Shown: positions 55,971 to 64,000 of the stretch, in pieces | Layout: each line of letters opens with the position of its first letter | How positions within the stretch are numbered: the first letter of the stretch is position 1 | Assembly: GCF_008692845.1 (NCBI RefSeq) | Contig: NZ_VXJW01000007.1 | Location: 1-64,000 of the forward strand | Origin: Salmonella enterica subsp. arizonae | GTDB taxonomy: Bacteria > Pseudomonadota > Gammaproteobacteria > Enterobacterales > Enterobacteriaceae | Direction of reading: 5' to 3' | Length of the DNA: 64,000 nt | Translations under genes and position numbers: made by a program | Notes under the pieces: generated by a model | Database searches by the model: none | Told to the model about the DNA's origin: nothing | The model's input: the letters and a program-made list of their open reading frames with translations, nothing else

Positions 55971-57473
55971 ATGCTGAAAAGGAAAAAAATAAAACCGATT
56001 ACGCTGGGCGATGTGACCATCATTGATGACGGGAAACTTCGCAAAGCGATAACTGCCGCCTCGCTGGGCAACGCGATGGAGTGGTTTGATTTTGGTGTTT
56101 ATGGATTTGTTGCCTATGCGTTGGGTAAAGTCTTTTTCCCCGGCGCCGATCCGGGCGTACAGATGATTGCCGCGCTGGCTACGTTTTCCGTTCCCTTCCT
56201 GATTCGACCGCTTGGCGGTTTATTCTTTGGTATGCTCGGCGATAAATACGGGCGCCAGAAGATCCTGGCGATCACGATTGTAATTATGTCGATCAGTACC
56301 TTTTGTATCGGGTTAATTCCCTCTTATGCGACGATCGGTATCTGGGCGCCGATACTATTGTTGCTGTGTAAAATGGCACAGGGCTTCTCGGTTGGCGGGG
56401 AATATACCGGCGCGTCGATCTTTGTCGCTGAATATTCGCCGGACCGTAAACGTGGGTTTATGGGAAGCTGGCTGGATTTTGGTTCCATCGCAGGCTTCGT
56501 ACTGGGCGCGGGCGTGGTGGTTTTAATCTCGACGATTGTCGGCGAGGAGAATTTCCTGGAATGGGGCTGGCGTATTCCGTTCTTTATCGCCCTGCCGTTG
56601 GGGATTATCGGTCTCTACTTACGCCATGCGCTGGAAGAGACGCCAGCGTTTCAGCAGCACGTGGATAAACTGGAACAGGGCGACCGCGAAGGGTTGCAGG
56701 ATGGGCCGAAAGTCTCCTTTAAAGAGATCGCCGGTAAACACTGGCGTAGCCTGTTGTCGTGTATCGGGCTGGTGATTGCCACCAACGTGACCTACTACAT
56801 GCTGCTCACCTACATGCCGAGCTATCTGTCGCATAACCTGCGCTATTCTGAAGATCACGGCGTGTTGATTATTATCGCCATTATGATTGGGATGCTGTTT
56901 GTGCAACCAGTGATGGGGCTGTTAAGCGATCGTTTTGGCCGTCGTCCGTTTGTCATTATGGGCAGTATCGCACTGTTCGCACTGGCGATTCCGGCCTTCA
57001 TTCTGATTAACAGTAATATTATTGGCCTGATTTTTGCCGGTTTGTTGATGCTGGCGGTGATTCTGAATTGCTTTACCGGAGTGATGGCCTCGACGTTGCC
57101 GGCGATGTTCCCGACGCATATTCGTTATAGCGCGCTGGCGGCGGCCTTTAACATCTCTGTGTTGATTGCCGGGCTGACGCCGACGCTGGCTGCCTGGCTG
57201 GTGGAAAGTTCGCAGGATCTGATGATGCCTGCGTATTATTTGATGGTCATTGCAGTCATAGGTTTGATTACCGGTATCTCCATGAAAGAGACGGCCAATC
57301 GTCCGCTAAAAGGCGCAACGCCAGCGGCGTCGGACATCCAGGAAGCGAAGGAAATTCTGGGTGAGCATTACGATAATATTGAGCAGAAAATCGACGATAT
57401 CGATCAGGAGATCGCGGAGTTGCAGGTTAAACGTTCGCGTCTGGTGCAACAACATCCGCGCATTGATGAATAA
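55971..57473 (+). CDS. proP: ProP, osmosensing proline/glycine betaine:proton symporter
   Basis: 500 residues starting MLKRKKIKPITLGD, equal to E. coli ProP; AGGA precedes this ATG. Major facilitator protein with 12 membrane segments, the loop motif GMLGDKYGRQKILAI near residue 91 and LLSDRFGRRPFVI near 323. The C-terminal tail (about 455-500) is a heptad-type coiled coil (EILGEHYDNIEQKIDDIDQEIAELQVKRSRLV) that tunes the osmotic threshold. It accumulates proline, glycine betaine and ectoine under osmotic stress. Followed within 10 bp by the PmrA box of pmrR. Confidence 0.98.
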   Translation: MLKRKKIKPITLGDVTIIDDGKLRKAITAASLGNAMEWFDFGVYGFVAYALGKVFFPGADPGVQMIAALATFSVPFLIRPLGGLFFGMLGDKYGRQKILAITIVIMSISTFCIGLIPSYATIGIWAPILLLLCKMAQGFSVGGEYTGASIFVAEYSPDRKRGFMGSWLDFGSIAGFVLGAGVVVLISTIVGEENFLEWGWRIPFFIALPLGIIGLYLRHALEETPAFQQHVDKLEQGDREGLQDGPKVSFKEIAGKHWRSLLSCIGLVIATNVTYYMLLTYMPSYLSHNLRYSEDHGVLIIIAIMIGMLFVQPVMGLLSDRFGRRPFVIMGSIALFALAIPAFILINSNIIGLIFAGLLMLAVILNCFTGVMASTLPAMFPTHIRYSALAAAFNISVLIAGLTPTLAAWLVESSQDLMMPAYYLMVIAVIGLITGISMKETANRPLKGATPAASDIQEAKEILGEHYDNIEQKIDDIDQEIAELQVKRSRLVQQHPRIDE

Positions 57474-57481
57474 ATGTCGTG

Positions 57482-57497
57482 CTTAAGGTTCGCTTAA
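57482..57497. promoter_or_regulatory. PmrA box of pmrR
   Basis: CTTAA-GGTTCG-CTTAA, an exact match to the PmrA direct repeat (YTTAA-N6-YTTAA), 45 bp before the pmrR ATG and oriented towards it. The copy upstream of pmrC has the same half-sites and spacer length. Confidence 0.9.
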
Positions 57498-57510
57498 TCT
57501 CTTGCTGGCA

Positions 57511-57540
57511 CGCTCTCCTCCATACCTTTGGAGGAGAGCG
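57511..57540 (+). promoter_or_regulatory. Perfect 11-bp hairpin enclosing the pmrR ribosome binding site
   Basis: CGCTCTCCTCC and GGAGGAGAGCG pair perfectly around an 8-nt loop ATACCTTT. The 3' arm is the pmrR ribosome binding site (GGAGGAG), 6 nt before the ATG. No T-tract follows. It could mask the site in mRNA that includes both arms, or act as a processing or termination signal for the preceding proP transcript. Confidence 0.8.
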
Positions 57541-57542
57541 TC

Positions 57543-57632
57543 ATGAAAAGCTATATTTATACAAGTTTGACGACCCTGTGTAGTTTGCTGATTGTCAGCA
57601 GTTTTATCTATGTGTGGGTCACTACGTATTAA
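57543..57632 (+). CDS. pmrR: PmrR, small membrane peptide that inhibits LpxT
   Basis: 29-residue peptide starting MKSYIYTSLTT and ending VTTY, with one membrane segment (CSLLIVSSFIYVWV). It corresponds to PmrR, described in Salmonella and E. coli as a PmrA-induced peptide. PmrR binds the lipid A kinase LpxT, lowering 1-pyrophosphate formation and helping PmrC modify lipid A. A PmrA box lies 45 bp upstream and the ribosome binding site GGAGGAG 6 nt upstream. It points towards pmrB and ends 8 bp from the pmrB stop. Too short for routine gene calling. Confidence 0.9.
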   Translation: MKSYIYTSLTTLCSLLIVSSFIYVWVTTY

Positions 57633-57640
57633 ACGCCTGT

Positions 57641-58711
57641 TTATGTCTTTTTCAATAGCACCCAGGCGCGGGTGCCTGTTCTGTCTGTACAGTTTTGCAG
57701 GAAAAACTGTCCCTGATGCAGTTGGGTGATGCGGCTGACGATACTCAGCCCCAGTCCGATGCCGCCATAACGGCTGTCCATCCGCACGAACGCCTCGCTT
57801 AACTTCCCGCATTTGCTTTCATCAATCCCCGGCCCCTCGTCTTCGACCGCCATAATGGCGTCGGGGGCGGCGCTAATGTGAATAGTAATCTTCGTTCCTT
57901 CAGGGCTATAGCGATGCGCATTTTCCACCAGATTTCGCAGCAGCATACGCAGTAATGTCGCGTCGCCTCGTACCATCACGTCCGTCGCGCTTTCCGGCAG
58001 CAGCAGAGTTTGCTGGCGCGTTTCCAGCATGGTATTTAGCTCATCGTAGGAGGGAAGGATCACATCTTCCAGCAGCTTCACTTCCTGATAATTTCCGGAA
58101 GAGAATGACTGGCCCACGCGCGCCAGTTGCAGAAGCTGGGAGACGCTATCCATCATCTGATCAAGCCTGGCGATAAGCGGCGCGACATCAATATTGTGGG
58201 TTTTTGACAGTAATTCCAGATGCAAACGCACCCCCGCCAGCGGCGTGCGTAACTCATGAGCCACATCGGCCGTAAAAAGACGTTCATTGTCGAGCGTGGT
58301 GGTCAACCGCGTAACCAGTTGATTGATCGCGGAGACGACGGACTCAATCTCAAGTGTGGAGCTGTGAATCGCGATCGGCGCCAGATTATCCGCCGTCCGC
58401 GTTTCAAGCTCTTTTTGCAGTTCGGCGAGTGGACGGGTAATATGCCGTACCGCCTGGTAGCAAATCAGTAGCGTCAGGCTAACCATAAATACGCCGGGGA
58501 CGATCAGACTGGCGACCGCCTCGCGAATTTCGTGCATGATATGGCGATCGTTGTTGCGATTATCCCGCAATGCTTGCTCGAACAGTTGGATTTGCTCGGT
58601 GCTTTCGTGCCATAGCCAGAAGGTACTGATTAACTGAAACACCAGCAGAATAAGCCCGATTGTCAGCATTAAACGCTGGCGAAGGGTCATCGCTCTTTGC
58701 CGAAAACGCAT
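57641..58711 (-). CDS. pmrB: PmrB (BasS), Fe3+/Al3+ and mild-acid sensor histidine kinase
   Basis: 356 residues starting MRFRQRAMTLRQR, the Salmonella length. Membrane segments at about 14-34 and 66-88 flank a short periplasmic loop with the ExxE iron-binding motif Glu61-x-x-Glu64 and Glu36. A HAMP linker follows, then the phosphoacceptor His152 in TADVAHELRTPL, the N box NLVENAHRYSPEG near 258 and the G boxes DEGPGIDE and GGIGLGLSIV. It phosphorylates PmrA. Ten bases separate it from pmrA. Last gene of pmrCAB. Confidence 0.97.
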   Translation of the reverse strand: MRFRQRAMTLRQRLMLTIGLILLVFQLISTFWLWHESTEQIQLFEQALRDNRNNDRHIMHEIREAVASLIVPGVFMVSLTLLICYQAVRHITRPLAELQKELETRTADNLAPIAIHSSTLEIESVVSAINQLVTRLTTTLDNERLFTADVAHELRTPLAGVRLHLELLSKTHNIDVAPLIARLDQMMDSVSQLLQLARVGQSFSSGNYQEVKLLEDVILPSYDELNTMLETRQQTLLLPESATDVMVRGDATLLRMLLRNLVENAHRYSPEGTKITIHISAAPDAIMAVEDEGPGIDESKCGKLSEAFVRMDSRYGGIGLGLSIVSRITQLHQGQFFLQNCTDRTGTRAWVLLKKT

Positions 58712-58720
58712 TAGCCTCAC

Positions 58721-59389
58721 TTAGCTTTCCTCAGCGGCAACCAGCATGTAGCCAAACCCGCGAACCGTACGAATGCGCGATTTGCCGACTTTGTCGCGCA
58801 AATTATGAATATGCACTTCCAGAGTATTGGTCGAGGGCTCGTTATCCCAGTTGTAGATATCGTTATAAAGAATCTCCCGGTGTACCGGACTGCCCGCCTT
58901 GAGCATCAACCGTGAGAGCAGCGCGTACTCCTTAGGCGTCAGGGTCAGCTCCTGTCCGTCCATCCACGCCTGATGTCGTCCCATATTGAGCGTCAGATTG
59001 CCGACCGCCAGTTCACTTTCGCCCTGATTATTATGGCGGCGCAGTAGTGCGCGGATACGGGCGTGCAACTCCTCCAGGGCGAAGGGTTTAACCAGATAAT
59101 CATCCGCGCCGACATCCAGCCCAGTAATGCGGTCGTTGAGCGTATCGCGGGCGGTCAGAATGAGTACCGGCAGGGTGTATTTTTTCTGCCGCATTCGCGT
59201 CAGAAAATGCAGGCCATCCTCATCGGGCAGCCCTAAATCCAGCACCATTAGGCTGTAATGACCTGACTCCAGGCTGCGCTCGGCGGCTCGCGCTGTCGAA
59301 ACGCCATCACACGCATAGCCTTCGGTTTGCGCGGCGAGTATTAACCCCTGTAATAATAGCGTGTCGTCTTCAACAATCAGAATCTTCAT
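58721..59389 (-). CDS. pmrA: PmrA (BasR), OmpR-family response regulator for lipid A modification
   Basis: 222 residues starting [15 protein letters not shown]. Receiver domain with Asp51 in [11 protein letters not shown], Thr79-region LILTARD and Lys101-region VKPFALEEL, then a winged-helix DNA-binding domain (130-220). It activates pmrC, arn, ugd, pmrR and others through YTTAA-N6-YTTAA boxes. The start overlaps the pmrC stop by 4 nt; the reading frame opens six codons upstream inside pmrC. Confidence 0.98.
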   Translation of the reverse strand: MKILIVEDDTLLLQGLILAAQTEGYACDGVSTARAAERSLESGHYSLMVLDLGLPDEDGLHFLTRMRQKKYTLPVLILTARDTLNDRITGLDVGADDYLVKPFALEELHARIRALLRRHNNQGESELAVGNLTLNMGRHQAWMDGQELTLTPKEYALLSRLMLKAGSPVHREILYNDIYNWDNEPSTNTLEVHIHNLRDKVGKSRIRTVRGFGYMLVAAEES

Positions 59390-61029
59390 TCGCTTAGTCT
59401 CCTGCACGGGTGCAGAATATCATCTGCGGCTTGGTAATACTTCGTTTGTACGCCGGTTAATCCCAGCATGGTTGAGAAAAGGTTGTCCTGTGAATAATCC
59501 AGCGTGCTCGCCCGTTTTTGCAAACAGGACTGATCTATCTGATAACGTTGTTGATAATCTTTGGAAAGCCAAATAAGCATCGGGACATGTTTTTGCGTAT
59601 CCGGCGCAATAGAATACGGCAGACCGTGTAAATAGACGCCATTTTCGCCCAAAGATTCGCCGTGGTCGGAAAGATAGACCAGACTGGTCGTGAATTTATC
59701 CTGATGTGATTTCAGCAAGTTAATGGCTTTATCCACAATATAATCCACGTACAGCACGGTGTTATCATAAGTATTGACCAACTGCTCTTGGGAACAGTTC
59801 TGAATTTCATTGGTGTCACAGGTTGGGGTAAATTTTTTAAACTGCGGCGGATAACGGTTGTAATACGTTGGGCCGTGGCTACCTATGGTATGCAACACAA
59901 TAACGCCATCGCCTTTCAAATGGTTGATATAGTCTTCCAGACCGTGAAATAACACCTCATCGTAGCACTCGCCGTCGATACACTGTCCAGCCAAGTTTAG
60001 TTCGGTGATATTTTGATGCGGAACGCGATCACATGCGCCTTTACAGCCGCCGTCATTATCATTCCACAGCACGTTAATTCCCGCACGCTGGATAATATCC
60101 AGCAGCCCCTCCTGGTGATGCGCCAGTTCTTCGTCATAATGTTTGCGTGGCATATCAGAGAACATGCAGGGAACGGAGATCACGGTCGCCGTACCGCAAG
60201 ATGTGGTATGCGGAAAGTAGATCACATCGTCTTTTGCCAGCCGCGGATTGGTGTCACGCGGATAGCCGCCAAGAGAGAAATCATCGCCGCGCGAGGTTTC
60301 GCCAACGATGAGAATCGTCAGGTTTTTGCGATCGCCTTTCAGCATTAATGGATTGCGATGGGCATCCTCGCCAATGCGTACCAGCGGCAAATTCGCCAGC
60401 CGTTGATGCGAATACCATGACCAACTGGCGACAATACTGTTTGATGGGCTTAATGCTTTAATCAACTGTTTATTATTTCGAAATAGCGAAGCGTAATCTT
60501 TATAGAAAAAGGCGGCGACCAGAATAATAAATAAGATAGAGAGCAGAACGCTGATCAGGCGGTAAAGCCCACTACGTAATCGCGACGTCGCGGGGCGGAT
60601 TTTGATCCAGCAGGCAATCACTGCCGCCAGAATGCCGCTTAATCCCAGCGTCAGCACCATTTGCGGCGTCATTAGCGCAAAGGTTTCCGCAGGAGTGGTA
60701 TCCATCATATTGGCGATCATGGAACGATCGATGATGATGCCGTAAGTTAAAATAAAATACTGCGTGGCAGCGCCGACCAGAATAAAAACGCAGGCCAGCA
60801 GTCGGTTTAGCCAAATAAAAGAGGCCAGCGTTATCACGCTATTGACCACGCTGAATGCGACGACCGGCATGGAAATAAACACCAGTACATTGCGTAGCGA
60901 GTTTAACGGTAGGTCTTGCAGTACCTGCTTATAGAACGCAATGTTCAGGCAGACGGCAATATAAAAGGAAAAAAGCAGAAGCCAGGCGATTTGCCCAAGA
61001 ACAGGTCTTTTAAGAAAGCGCGTTAACAT
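59386..61029 (-). CDS. pmrC: PmrC (EptA), lipid A phosphoethanolamine transferase
   Basis: 547 residues. Five N-terminal membrane segments (to about residue 178) and a periplasmic sulfatase-like catalytic domain. The nucleophile is Thr245 in [14 protein letters not shown]; zinc and phosphate ligands include the [11 protein letters not shown] stretch near residue 457 and [11 protein letters not shown] near 385. It adds phosphoethanolamine to lipid A, lowering charge and giving polymyxin resistance. First gene of pmrCAB; a PmrA box lies 48-63 bp upstream. Confidence 0.98.
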   Translation of the reverse strand: MLTRFLKRPVLGQIAWLLLFSFYIAVCLNIAFYKQVLQDLPLNSLRNVLVFISMPVVAFSVVNSVITLASFIWLNRLLACVFILVGAATQYFILTYGIIIDRSMIANMMDTTPAETFALMTPQMVLTLGLSGILAAVIACWIKIRPATSRLRSGLYRLISVLLSILFIILVAAFFYKDYASLFRNNKQLIKALSPSNSIVASWSWYSHQRLANLPLVRIGEDAHRNPLMLKGDRKNLTILIVGETSRGDDFSLGGYPRDTNPRLAKDDVIYFPHTTSCGTATVISVPCMFSDMPRKHYDEELAHHQEGLLDIIQRAGINVLWNDNDGGCKGACDRVPHQNITELNLAGQCIDGECYDEVLFHGLEDYINHLKGDGVIVLHTIGSHGPTYYNRYPPQFKKFTPTCDTNEIQNCSQEQLVNTYDNTVLYVDYIVDKAINLLKSHQDKFTTSLVYLSDHGESLGENGVYLHGLPYSIAPDTQKHVPMLIWLSKDYQQRYQIDQSCLQKRASTLDYSQDNLFSTMLGLTGVQTKYYQAADDILHPCRRLSE

Positions 61030-61076
61030 ATTGATGTGTCCATCGATTCAGTGGCGCTAATCGTGACAAAGTAAAA

Positions 61077-61092
61077 TTAAGCAAACCTTAAG
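61077..61092 (-). promoter_or_regulatory. PmrA box of pmrCAB
   Basis: On the minus strand CTTAA-GGTTTG-CTTAA, followed by TTTTACTTT, which can serve as a -10 element, then 48 bp to the pmrC ATG. This is the known autoregulated promoter of pmrCAB. Confidence 0.92.
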
Positions 61093-61109
61093 AACTTAAT
61101 GTTGGTGGC

Positions 61110-61135
61110 GGCCGGATAACCTTCACTATCCGGCC
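61110..61135. repeat. REP-like hairpin between pmrC and adiC
   Basis: GGCCGGATA...TATCCGGCC with an 8-nt loop, 26 nt after the adiC stop. It is likely to protect or end the adiC transcript before the pmrC promoter. Confidence 0.75.
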
Positions 61136-61160
61136 TGTTGCAATAACATTAACGACGTGG

Positions 61161-62498
61161 TTAATCCTGCTTAACCGGCGCATCCAGCGGATACGGGTTT
61201 TTGTGGATACGGTTGTAATTCAAGGCATACAGCGCGGTGATAACCATCAGCGTGACGAATGACCACATAACTTCTTTAGCGCCGGAGCCGACGACCGCCC
61301 AGATGCAATAGATAAACGCGATAAACGTGATAGCCAGATACAGCGGGCGCGCTTTACCAAAGTGACCGTGGCCCAACAGCAACAGCGCGGCACAGGTGTA
61401 AAGATAAGGTACCAGGGTGAAGATGACCGACACGGAGGAGACCAGACCAAACTCTTTCGCGGCGTTCGGCGACATGCTGCTGAACTGGAAGATGGTCATC
61501 AACACGCCGACGATAAGCAACCCGGCCACTGGCGTACCGGCTTTATTAACCCGGGCGAAGATCGGTGGGAAGAGGCCATCATCCGCCGCCGCTTTTGCGG
61601 TTTGGCCGGCAAGAAGCGTCCATCCGCCGAGAGAACCCAGGCAACCCGCCGCCGCACAGAAGGAAACGATAGCCCCTGCCGTATCGCCAAGTGCCATACG
61701 CGCCGCATCGCCGAAAGGCGATGCCGATACACGCAGCGCCGCATTGGGGATCATCCCCATAATAGCCGTCGTGGAGAGCACGTAGCAGACGGCGGCGATC
61801 AGTACCCCGCCGATGGTGGCGATAGGCACGTTGCGTTTTGGGTTTTTCACCACCCCGGCCGCAACGGAGGCGCTTTCTACCCCGATGAATGACCACAGAG
61901 TGACGTTCAACGTGCTTTGAATCGCGCCGAAGGTATTCATGCCGCTCACGTTCCAGGCTGCCATATAGGTTTCGCCTTTAAACCAGAACCAGCCGAAGAC
62001 CGCAATCCCTACGATAGGTACCAGCGCCAGTACGGTGGCGACGGCCTGTACGCGGGTAATCATTTTCGGCCCGACGATGTTCAACAGAACGAAAATCCAC
62101 AGCACAGCGACGCAGGTAAGCGTTAATACCAGCGGATCTTTCAGAATCGGGAAGAAATAGCTCAGGTAGCCGACGCCGATAACGACCATGGCGATATTAC
62201 CGATCCAGCATGCCAGCCAGTACAACACGTTCGTTTGATAGCCTAAAAACGGTCCGAAGCAGCGGCGTGCATAGGCATAGGAACCGCCGGGACTGGGATC
62301 TAAGGACGACATTTTGGCATACACCATCGACAGCGCCAGGGCGCCGATGATAGTGACCAGCCATCCGTAGATTGCAATCCCGCCAGTAGCCGCCAGGTTG
62401 GCAGGGAGTAAGAATACCCCTGAACCCATAATATTCCCTGAGACCATTAAGGTGACGGGGATTAGACCCACTTTGTGAGCATCAGCATCCGAAGACAT
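61161..62498 (-). CDS. adiC: AdiC, arginine:agmatine antiporter
   Basis: 445 residues, the family length, with 12 membrane segments. APC-superfamily N-terminal motif [18 protein letters not shown] near residue 19 carries the glycine-rich helix break that binds substrate. It swaps external arginine for internal agmatine and so exports a proton per cycle with AdiA. A ribosome binding site (AGGAG) precedes the ATG. About 140 bases separate it from adiY. Confidence 0.97.
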   Translation of the reverse strand: MSSDADAHKVGLIPVTLMVSGNIMGSGVFLLPANLAATGGIAIYGWLVTIIGALALSMVYAKMSSLDPSPGGSYAYARRCFGPFLGYQTNVLYWLACWIGNIAMVVIGVGYLSYFFPILKDPLVLTLTCVAVLWIFVLLNIVGPKMITRVQAVATVLALVPIVGIAVFGWFWFKGETYMAAWNVSGMNTFGAIQSTLNVTLWSFIGVESASVAAGVVKNPKRNVPIATIGGVLIAAVCYVLSTTAIMGMIPNAALRVSASPFGDAARMALGDTAGAIVSFCAAAGCLGSLGGWTLLAGQTAKAAADDGLFPPIFARVNKAGTPVAGLLIVGVLMTIFQFSSMSPNAAKEFGLVSSVSVIFTLVPYLYTCAALLLLGHGHFGKARPLYLAITFIAFIYCIWAVVGSGAKEVMWSFVTLMVITALYALNYNRIHKNPYPLDAPVKQD

Positions 62499-62637
62499 AA
62501 TTTAGACTCCTGAAAAGGTGACTTCGTTACGATAAATTACGTCGTATCATACCCCCTCAGAATGCTGTTGAATTATATCGGAGACGGGTTATCGCCAATG
62601 CTGATATTATCGTGTCTTATCGTTAAGTGTGTGAAAA

Positions 62638-63399
62638 TTAGGCGGCTGATGGTTCCCGATGTTGGCTAACATAATGAAGAGGGGTCATACCATAAAACTC
62701 TTTAAACACGGAAATAAAGTACGACGTGCTGTTATACCCACAGAGCTGTGAGACTTGCGAGATATTCTTTCCATCCATTAATAATTGATTTACGGCATAA
62801 CGCATTCGGCAGGTGGTGATTATTTGGCTATAACTGGTATTCTCATTTTTGAGCTTTTTCTTTAACAAGCTTGGGCTCAGGCATAGGCAGCTGGCGACGG
62901 CGCTCAGATTCCAGTCTTTATGAATATCGCTCTGAATGATGTGATAAACGCTATCGCTGATACGGCTGCGTAGCATATGCATTAACAAGGAAATAAATTT
63001 TTTATGGTCAAGAAAGCGGGATAAAACGGTGAAAAGGAGAGAACGGGTGCGTTCAATAGTAATTTCATCCTTTGTTTCCATCGCGCTGTAGCGGGCGGCG
63101 ACTCTGAAAATATCCGGCGTCAGGCAGGGGGCGGTTAATAAAGGAGCGTCGTTGCGTTGCCAGACGGGAAGATGTGAAAGATCTTTATTCAGGAATTGTA
63201 AGTAATCTTTAATATTATTGCGACTCACTTGTATTACTAGCACACTATTTAATGATGAAATCTCGATAATGTTATTTTCGCAAGCCAGAATGGCCATATG
63301 ATTCGTTTTTAAACTGACCGGCTCCTTACCATTTACTCGTAACCATGTGTCTTTTTCGGTTAATACCACTATGCAAGGCTCGTTGCTGCAAATCCTCAT
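62638..63399 (-). CDS. adiY: AdiY, AraC-family activator of adiA
   Basis: 253 residues starting MRICSNEPCIVVL, the E. coli length; 15 further upstream codons are open but not part of the family. The C-terminal AraC domain (about 150-250) has DWNLSAVASCLCLSPSLLKKKL and ISQVSQLCGYNSTSYFISVFKEFYGMTPLHY. It activates the arginine decarboxylase system in acid, with low oxygen. Same subfamily as the AraC-type gene beside SPI-4 in this window. Confidence 0.95.
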   Translation of the reverse strand: MRICSNEPCIVVLTEKDTWLRVNGKEPVSLKTNHMAILACENNIIEISSLNSVLVIQVSRNNIKDYLQFLNKDLSHLPVWQRNDAPLLTAPCLTPDIFRVAARYSAMETKDEITIERTRSLLFTVLSRFLDHKKFISLLMHMLRSRISDSVYHIIQSDIHKDWNLSAVASCLCLSPSLLKKKLKNENTSYSQIITTCRMRYAVNQLLMDGKNISQVSQLCGYNSTSYFISVFKEFYGMTPLHYVSQHREPSAA

Positions 63400-63590
63400 A
63401 CCCGAACTCCTGGAATATGAACATAAAAGACCGGATCTCGCCAAACGGGTGAGATAACGGGGGTTGAGTCAATTGTGTGATGAATTGAAACTTCATTAAA
63501 ATAACTTTCCTGAATAATATTACAATATTTGTACGATGAATTAGGGTGTACAAAAAGTTGTACGCGAGTGGCAACCTGTAATTTTTGTAT

Positions 63591-63622
63591 AAAAAAAGCG
63601 CGGGATGGGGCCCGCGCAAAAA
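63591..63622 (-). terminator. adiA terminator
   Basis: GCGCGGG-CCCCAT-CCCGCGC stem with T-runs on the downstream side of the minus strand (CTTTTTTT), between adiA and adiY and about 75 nt past the adiA stop. Confidence 0.9.
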
Positions 63623-63695
63623 GGTATGACAGTATTATTGTTTTGCAGCAATACTCAGGGAATACGTGCCATCCTCAAAAAAAGACTATCTGTGA

Positions 63696-64000
63696 TTAGG
63701 CTTTCACGCACATAACGTGATATACGCCGTCAATAATTTCCGTGCCTTCGGTTTCATGTTCAAATCCAGGGAAGTGATGATCCCAGGATTGCAGCGAGCG
63801 TAAGTAACCCACCTGCGGACTGTTTTCATCGCCAAAGTTTTCGCCGGAGAGCAGCATCGGAATTCCTGGCGGGTAAGGAATAACGGAGTTCGCCGCAATG
63901 CGACCCGGTAGATTTTCAATCGCCACCATTTCAATATTGTCGTTTACGATCGCATTATAGGCGTCGCGCGGGGTGATCTCCGCGGCCGGCAAGGTGGAAT
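63696..64000 (-). CDS. adiA: AdiA, biodegradative arginine decarboxylase, C-terminal 101 residues (start outside window)
   Basis: The frame is open to the window edge and reads STLPAAEITPRDAYNAIVND ... VYHVMCVKA, the C-terminal domain of the PLP-dependent ornithine/lysine/arginine decarboxylase family with the typical VIPYPPGIPMLLSGE segment. AdiA decarboxylates arginine to agmatine and consumes a proton, the core of the third acid resistance system with AdiC. The PLP lysine and most of the protein lie outside. Confidence 0.95.
   Translation of the reverse strand, partial: STLPAAEITPRDAYNAIVNDNIEMVAIENLPGRIAANSVIPYPPGIPMLLSGENFGDENSPQVGYLRSLQSWDHHFPGFEHETEGTEIIDGVYHVMCVKA

Overview
The window is a chromosomal segment of an enteric bacterium, almost certainly a Salmonella. 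It starts inside the giant SPI-4 adhesin gene siiE and its exporter siiF, and then follows the Salmonella/E. coli backbone order from soxSR to adiA. It is not a plain copy of the Typhimurium arrangement as I remember it. It carries a full C-P lyase (phn) operon, mdtNOP, ytcA and yjcS, which I associate with E. coli at this position, plus two regulator genes beside SPI-4 that I do not recognise. A non-Typhimurium lineage or another subspecies is the likeliest source. That is an inference, since no database search could be run.

Layout. 1-9.7 kb: 3' part of siiE (about two dozen Ig-like repeats) and siiF. 9.8-13.1 kb: AT-rich accessory DNA with an AraC-type and a LuxR-like regulator, then yjcB; pdeC (yjcC), expected next, is missing. 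13.5-15.4 kb: divergent soxS/soxR with the SoxR operator, the small RNA SraL, and a broken glutathione S-transferase gene. 15.7-21 kb: purine permease ghxP, Na+/H+ antiporter yjcE, and a LysR regulator divergent from a CidA/CidB-like pair. 21-25.2 kb: acs-yjcH-actP for acetate uptake and activation. 25.6-32.1 kb: nrfABCDEFG, periplasmic nitrite reduction to ammonium. 32.4-36.9 kb: gltP, yjcO and the selenoprotein formate dehydrogenase fdhF. 37-44 kb: mdtNOP efflux genes, ytcA and alkylsulfatase yjcS. 44.3-54.5 kb: phnCDE-GHIJKLMNOP, lacking phnF. 54.6-57.5 kb: phnB, phnA, proP. 57.5-61 kb: pmrR and pmrCAB with two PmrA boxes. 61.1-64 kb: adiC, adiY and the 3' end of adiA.

How the genes work together. 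NrfA-G uses formate-derived electrons to reduce nitrite, and FdhF oxidises formate in the formate hydrogenlyase system, so the centre of the window is an anaerobic block. PhnCDE imports phosphonates, PhnG-M splits the C-P bond, and PhnN, PhnO and PhnP handle by-products, under a Pho-type promoter. PmrB senses metal and acidity, PmrA turns on pmrC (lipid A phosphoethanolamine) and pmrR (a peptide that restrains LpxT). AdiA and AdiC form the arginine-dependent acid resistance pair controlled by AdiY.

Points of most interest: hairpins that bury the ribosome binding sites of siiF and pmrR; a REP element translated as part of NrfF; the phn operon without its repressor gene; a LuxR-like regulator whose DNA-binding domain seems to lack a helix; an eight-G tract in siiE; and the loss of pdeC. 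No CRISPR array, tRNA, rRNA, prophage or complete insertion sequence was seen.
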